In this document: in pieces, positions 60,399 to 64,000 of the stretch
Layout of the letters: each line of letters begins with the position of its first letter
How positions within the stretch are numbered: the first letter of the stretch is position 1
Assembly: GCA_023388255.1 (NCBI GenBank)
Contig: JAEWGO010000015.1
Span: 62,001-126,000 of the forward strand
DNA: 64,000 bases
Source of the DNA: Pseudomonadota bacterium
GTDB lineage: Bacteria; Pseudomonadota; Gammaproteobacteria; Xanthomonadales; Rhodanobacteraceae
Direction: 5' to 3'
Position numbers and translations under genes: made by a program
The notes under the pieces: generated by a model
Told to the model about the DNA's origin: nothing
What the model saw: only the letters and a program-made list of their open reading frames with translations
Database searches by the model: none

Positions 60399-61493
60399 TC
60401 AGCCGTCGAAACCGTCGGCGAAGATCGCGTCGTCGGCAATCGGCGTGGCGATGAAGCTGCCGACCTCGAAGTCGCCGACGCGGCCGAGTCCGACGATGAC
60501 GCCGTGGTCGTTGATCGCCGCAGCGCGCAGCAGATACGGGAAGCCGGCGTCGGTGTCGCATTGCTGCAGCAGGTCATATGCGGTCCCGCCGGTCGAGATG
60601 AACGCCTTGAAGCTCAGCGTCGCGAAATCCTGCGCGCGGCCGACGATGGTGCCGCCTGCGTTGACGCCGAACGCGGCGCCGGAGGCGAGGCCGAGCAACG
60701 CGCCCGGGATCGCCGCTGCGGTGCCGCCGCGAAACGTCACCGGCACCGACTGGCCGCTGCCGTCGATATCCATCTCGCCGACTGCAGTGCCGTCCTCGGC
60801 GATGCCGTGGGCCATGCTCGCCACGGCATCGACGCCGGCAGCGATCGGCACGATGCCCGGCGTGCCGAGTTGGCCGGTGGTCGCGTGGGCCAGCGCGCCG
60901 ATCGCGTTCCAGCCGCCGACGATCGTGCCGGCGTCGTTGATCGCCGACCAGTACGCCTGCGAATCCGGTCCGTTCGGCGGTACGCCGTCGTCGACGAGGC
61001 CGCCGGCCTGGCTCCAGGTGAATGCGCGGAATGCGCCATCCTGCGAGGCGAGGCCGACGACCACGCCGGCATTGTTGATGTCGGCCGGATTCAGCTTGTT
61101 CGCCTGGTCGTTGCCGATCACGAGGTAGTCCTCCGGGGCCGCCGCGTTCCACAGCATTGCGCTCGTTTGTGCGCCATCGTCGGTGATCGTGGTCGCATAG
61201 CCGACGATCTGGCCTAGATCGTTGATCGCGGTCGCTGACGCCTCGTCGCGGTCGGCGGGCCGCGGCAGGGTGATCACCTGCTTGCCGTCGAACAGGAACG
61301 CCTGATTGCCGAAGTTCGCGTCGATGTAATAGCCGACGGCCTGGCCGGCTTCGTTGACGTCGGCGACGTAGATGCCGTTCGCATCCGGAATAGTGATTTG
61401 TTCGAGGTGATAGTGCGGCGCGGGCAAGCCGGCGATCGCGACGGCGGGCAACACGGACAACAGGACGCTGAAGGCAACGGTTCGCAGATGCAT
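60399..61493 (-). CDS. Secreted HAF-repeat protein with C-terminal IFADGFDG tag
   Basis: 364 residues with a signal peptide (MHLRTVAFSVLLSVLPAVAI). The mature protein is a chain of about 40-50-residue units each with IN/D-GxxVG cores: VNEAGQAVGYY, INDLGQIVGYA, INNAGVVVGLA, INDAGTIVGGW, IAEDGTAVGEM, VNAGGTIVGRA, INDHGVIVGLG. This is the HAF-type extracellular repeat, a likely beta-propeller. It ends IADDAIFADGFDG, the IFxxGF tail seen in other exported proteins here. It lies 121 bases downstream of the CadC-like regulator on the same strand. Confidence 0.82.
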   Translation of the reverse strand: MHLRTVAFSVLLSVLPAVAIAGLPAPHYHLEQITIPDANGIYVADVNEAGQAVGYYIDANFGNQAFLFDGKQVITLPRPADRDEASATAINDLGQIVGYATTITDDGAQTSAMLWNAAAPEDYLVIGNDQANKLNPADINNAGVVVGLASQDGAFRAFTWSQAGGLVDDGVPPNGPDSQAYWSAINDAGTIVGGWNAIGALAHATTGQLGTPGIVPIAAGVDAVASMAHGIAEDGTAVGEMDIDGSGQSVPVTFRGGTAAAIPGALLGLASGAAFGVNAGGTIVGRAQDFATLSFKAFISTGGTAYDLLQQCDTDAGFPYLLRAAAINDHGVIVGLGRVGDFEVGSFIATPIADDAIFADGFDG

Positions 61494-61614
61494 GGATGGC
61501 CTCGTGGATGAGAACGTCGCGCGAAGGCGCGGACCGCTTCAGGCTGCGCGGAATCGCGCGCTCGGCGCATTCCGCGCGCATTCGGATCGCGCTCGGATCG
61601 CATTCCGAGCGCCA

Positions 61615-63924
61615 TCAGGGTGGCGCGGTGCCAAGCTCGCGCGGGATCACGCGTTCGCCGGCGAGGCCGCGTGCCTGTTCGAGCGCGGCCTGCCATGCCT
61701 CGCGGCGCCGTTGCGCGCGGGCGACCGCGAGCTGGATGAGCGCGGCGTCGTAGTCCTGCTTCGCCCACAGCGCGACCTGGCCCGCGACCACGGCAGCGTC
61801 GGCCGTGCGATCCTGCGCCAGCAGGAAGTCGACGTAGTCCCGCGCCACACGCAGGATCGACAACGGCACGCCCTGCGCCTGCGCCAGCGAGTACGCCCGG
61901 ATGAACGCCTGCGCGGCGTCGCCGTTGCGGTCGTCGGCCCAGGCGCGATTCGCCGCGGCGGCGAGGCGGATCGGCGTGCGCGCGTTCGGCGTGGCGTCCG
62001 CTGCGTCCGCGATCTCCCCGCTTTCGGGCTTGCCGAGCGTGCGGGCGATGCGCGCGCGCAGCAGTTCGACATCGGCGCGGATCAGGTCGCTGTCGGCCGA
62101 GGCGAGCGCCTGCCGCGGCACCGGTTCCAGCTCGGCCAGCGCGGTCGTGCCATCGCCGCGGCGCCAGGCGAGTTCGGCACGCAGCAGGCGGATGCGCTCG
62201 TTCTCGGCGGCATCGGCGGGGCGGTCGTCGTTCGCCGGGTCGTCGAGCAGTTCGGCCGCCTCGTTGTGGCGACCCTGCAGCAGCAGTTGCTCGGTGCGGT
62301 AGAGGCGCATCGACAGGCGCGAATACTTGCTCGGCACGCGCGCGCGCTGCGCCCACGAGGCATCCATCGCCTCCCGCGCGCGTTCGTTGTCGAGCTGCGC
62401 GCGGCGTGCCTCGAACAACAACTGCAGCTCGCCGATGCGTTCCTGCACCATGCCGAGCGCCTCGAAGCGCGCGATCGCGGCGGCGAGGTACGGTTCGGCC
62501 TGCGCCGGGTGGCCGCGCAGCAACTCCATTGCGCCGACGTTGCCGTCGACGCGCGCGATGCCGCCTTCGTCGCCGGCGCGCTGGAACGCATCGCGTGCGA
62601 TGCCGTAGTCGAGCAGCGCTCCGGGAAAATCCTCCAGCGAGGTGCGGCTGATCGCGCGGCCGTTGTGCAGCCGTCCGAGCACCTGCGGCTCGGCCTGCGC
62701 GTCGAGCGCCTCGATGCCGTCTCCGAACCAGCGGCCGGCTTCGGCGTATTGCCCGGAGCGCACCGCGACGGTGCCGCGCGCCGCCAGCAGGCGCGCGCGG
62801 AACGCGGCGTCGAGGCCGGATTCGGCGAGCATCTCGTCGAGCGCCGCGCGCGCGAGGTCGAGCCGGCCGGCGCGGATGTCGACCTCGGCCAGTTGCTGGC
62901 GCAGGCGCGGCGTGTCGTGCGCGAGGCGCGTGTCGGACAACAGGATCGAACGCGCCGCGTCCGGTTCGTTGGCGAGCAGCGCGGCCTGTGCGCGCTGCAA
63001 GGTCTCCGATACGGTCTCGCCGTCGCCGGTCGCCGAAGGCACGCGACCGAGAGCGGCGACGAGGCGGTCGGCGGCGCCGCGCAGCGCGGCAGTCGGCGTC
63101 GTGTCGTCGAATGTCGCCTGCACCGGCGCAGCGTCGGCGCGATCGGCTCGCACGCGTGCGGACCAGCGCTCGCCGCGATGTTCGATCGCGCCGTCGACGA
63201 TCGTCGACGACGCGGCCGTGCGCCGTATCGCGGCGACCGGCGTCTCCTTGGCGCCAGTCTGCGACTCGTCGAGCGCGCGCAACTGGCCGACGGTCAGATC
63301 GCTCGGCTGCACCGCAAAACCGCCGCGCCGCAGGCGTTCGGCGACGAGATCCATGCCGCCGAGGCGCAGCCAGGGTTCGTCGCCATCGCCGACCGCCAGC
63401 GGCAGCACGACGATGCGCCCGGCGCCGGCGGCCGTTGGCGGCGCGTGGCAATGCCAGGGGAGCGCGACGAGGGCGACGGCAACCGCGGCGAGCGTGCATG
63501 CAAGCACGATGTCGTGCAGGCGGCCGCGCGGCGGTGGCGGTGATGCGGCAGCGGGTTCGATGCGATCGATTGCGGCCGGGGCGGTCGCGGTCGGCACCGT
63601 GGCGTCGTCGTCATCCGTCGCGGCGACCCATTGGTAGCCGAAGCCGGGCACCGTGCGGATCGCCCATTGCTTCTGGCCGTCGTCGTCGAGCGCGCGTCGG
63701 CACTGCACGATGAGCTGCCCGAGCTGCACGTCGGAAGCGGTGCCGTGATGCCACAAGGCACCGATGAGTTCGTCGCGCCCGAGCGCGCGCTCGCGCACCT
63801 CGACCAGCATCAGCAGGCAGGAGAACGCGCGCGGGGGCAGCGCGATGCGTTCGCCGTCGCGACTCAGCTCGCGCGTCGAGGCGTTGAGCGTGAACGCGCC
63901 GAAGCGGTACGTCGAACCCGGCAT
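61615..63924 (-). CDS. CadC-like winged-helix / TPR membrane regulator
   Basis: 769 residues. An OmpR/CadC winged helix (about 5-100: YRFGAFTLNASTRELSRDGE, PPRAFSCLLMLVEVRERAL, VPGFGYQWV) is followed by one membrane helix at about 137-157 (DIVLACTLAAVAVALVALPW), then a TolB/adenylate-cyclase-like region (RIVVLPLAVGDGDEPWLRLG) and TPR-like helical repeats to the end. No kinase domain is present, unlike the related gene at 9045. It should bind DNA in the cytoplasm and sense a periplasmic signal. It is followed on the same strand by a tagged HAF-repeat protein. Confidence 0.87.
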   Translation of the reverse strand: MPGSTYRFGAFTLNASTRELSRDGERIALPPRAFSCLLMLVEVRERALGRDELIGALWHHGTASDVQLGQLIVQCRRALDDDGQKQWAIRTVPGFGYQWVAATDDDDATVPTATAPAAIDRIEPAAASPPPPRGRLHDIVLACTLAAVAVALVALPWHCHAPPTAAGAGRIVVLPLAVGDGDEPWLRLGGMDLVAERLRRGGFAVQPSDLTVGQLRALDESQTGAKETPVAAIRRTAASSTIVDGAIEHRGERWSARVRADRADAAPVQATFDDTTPTAALRGAADRLVAALGRVPSATGDGETVSETLQRAQAALLANEPDAARSILLSDTRLAHDTPRLRQQLAEVDIRAGRLDLARAALDEMLAESGLDAAFRARLLAARGTVAVRSGQYAEAGRWFGDGIEALDAQAEPQVLGRLHNGRAISRTSLEDFPGALLDYGIARDAFQRAGDEGGIARVDGNVGAMELLRGHPAQAEPYLAAAIARFEALGMVQERIGELQLLFEARRAQLDNERAREAMDASWAQRARVPSKYSRLSMRLYRTEQLLLQGRHNEAAELLDDPANDDRPADAAENERIRLLRAELAWRRGDGTTALAELEPVPRQALASADSDLIRADVELLRARIARTLGKPESGEIADAADATPNARTPIRLAAAANRAWADDRNGDAAQAFIRAYSLAQAQGVPLSILRVARDYVDFLLAQDRTADAAVVAGQVALWAKQDYDAALIQLAVARAQRRREAWQAALEQARGLAGERVIPRELGTAPP

Positions 63925-63931
63925 GCGTGCT

Positions 63932-64000
63932 TCAGGCGATCTCGAGCGCGGCGACCGAACGGCGCAGCCGCGTCGACAGATACGAATGCGATCCGCACGG
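63932..64000 (-). CDS. C-terminal end of an unidentified gene (partial)
   Basis: The last 22 codons of a minus-strand frame run out of the window: PCGSHSYLSTRLRRSVAALE then IA and a stop. Composition fits coding, but the fragment is too short to assign a family. It ends 7 bases before the start of the CadC-like gene, so the two may be co-transcribed. Confidence 0.4.
   Translation of the reverse strand, partial: PCGSHSYLSTRLRRSVAALEIA

Overview
The window is high-GC, densely coded DNA of a gammaproteobacterium, most likely Lysobacterales (Xanthomonadales), family Rhodanobacteraceae, possibly a Dokdonella relative. The support is a Xanthomonas-style N-acetylglucosamine cluster (nagA, SIS-type nagB, LacI-type nagR, nagP, glk, TonB-Xanth-Caul receptor, GH20 hexosaminidase), membrane-tethered winged-helix/TPR regulators, and secreted proteins carrying a terminal IFxxGF tag that I associate from memory with this group. 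No rRNA, tRNA, CRISPR array or insertion sequence was recognised. Most long overlapping reading frames are high-GC shadows.

Layout. 1-4.8 kb: end of an RND efflux pump, queF, a LysM protein with a lipoprotein, an M23 peptidase, a DegV protein. 5.2-15.7 kb: icd; a secreted propeller-like protein downstream of a winged-helix/Ser-Thr kinase/TPR regulator; another secreted tagged protein divergent from it; aceK (which acts on Icd); a DUF1328 protein. 15.9-22.5 kb: an exported methyltransferase-fold lipoprotein, rluE, a methyltransferase, an ArsR regulator divergent from an EamA exporter, a DUF3060 protein and a large exported protein. 22.7-29.8 kb: hrpB followed by a MotA/MotB-like pair, a tagged exported protein, tatD. 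29.8-36.9 kb: delta-60-type repeat protein, pirin, an ABC-2 exporter (yadG/yadH type) with a polytopic protein, fpr. 37.2-42.4 kb: a decayed ilvN followed by a probably autoregulated operon (small membrane proteins, XRE repressor, alpha/beta hydrolase, natA/natB type ABC exporter) with two palindromic operators. 42.4-47 kb: YCII protein, porin, and a membrane/cytochrome c group. 47.2-48.6 kb: an AT-rich two-gene island (HEPN-like protein plus membrane/coiled-coil protein). 48.8-60.3 kb: the GlcNAc/chitin-oligosaccharide regulon. 60.4-64 kb: a HAF-repeat tagged protein downstream of a CadC-like winged-helix/TPR regulator, and the end of an unidentified gene.

How it fits together. Extracellular chito-oligosaccharides would enter through the TonB receptor, be split by the GH20 lipoprotein, cross the inner membrane by NagP, and be converted by a kinase, NagA and NagB-II, under a LacI regulator with two palindromes in the nagP/glk intergenic region. 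Twice in the window a membrane-tethered winged-helix/TPR regulator is followed on the same strand by a secreted repeat protein with the IFxxGF tail, which suggests a recurring sensor/secreted-protein arrangement. The AT-rich HEPN pair is the best candidate for an undescribed toxin or defence module.
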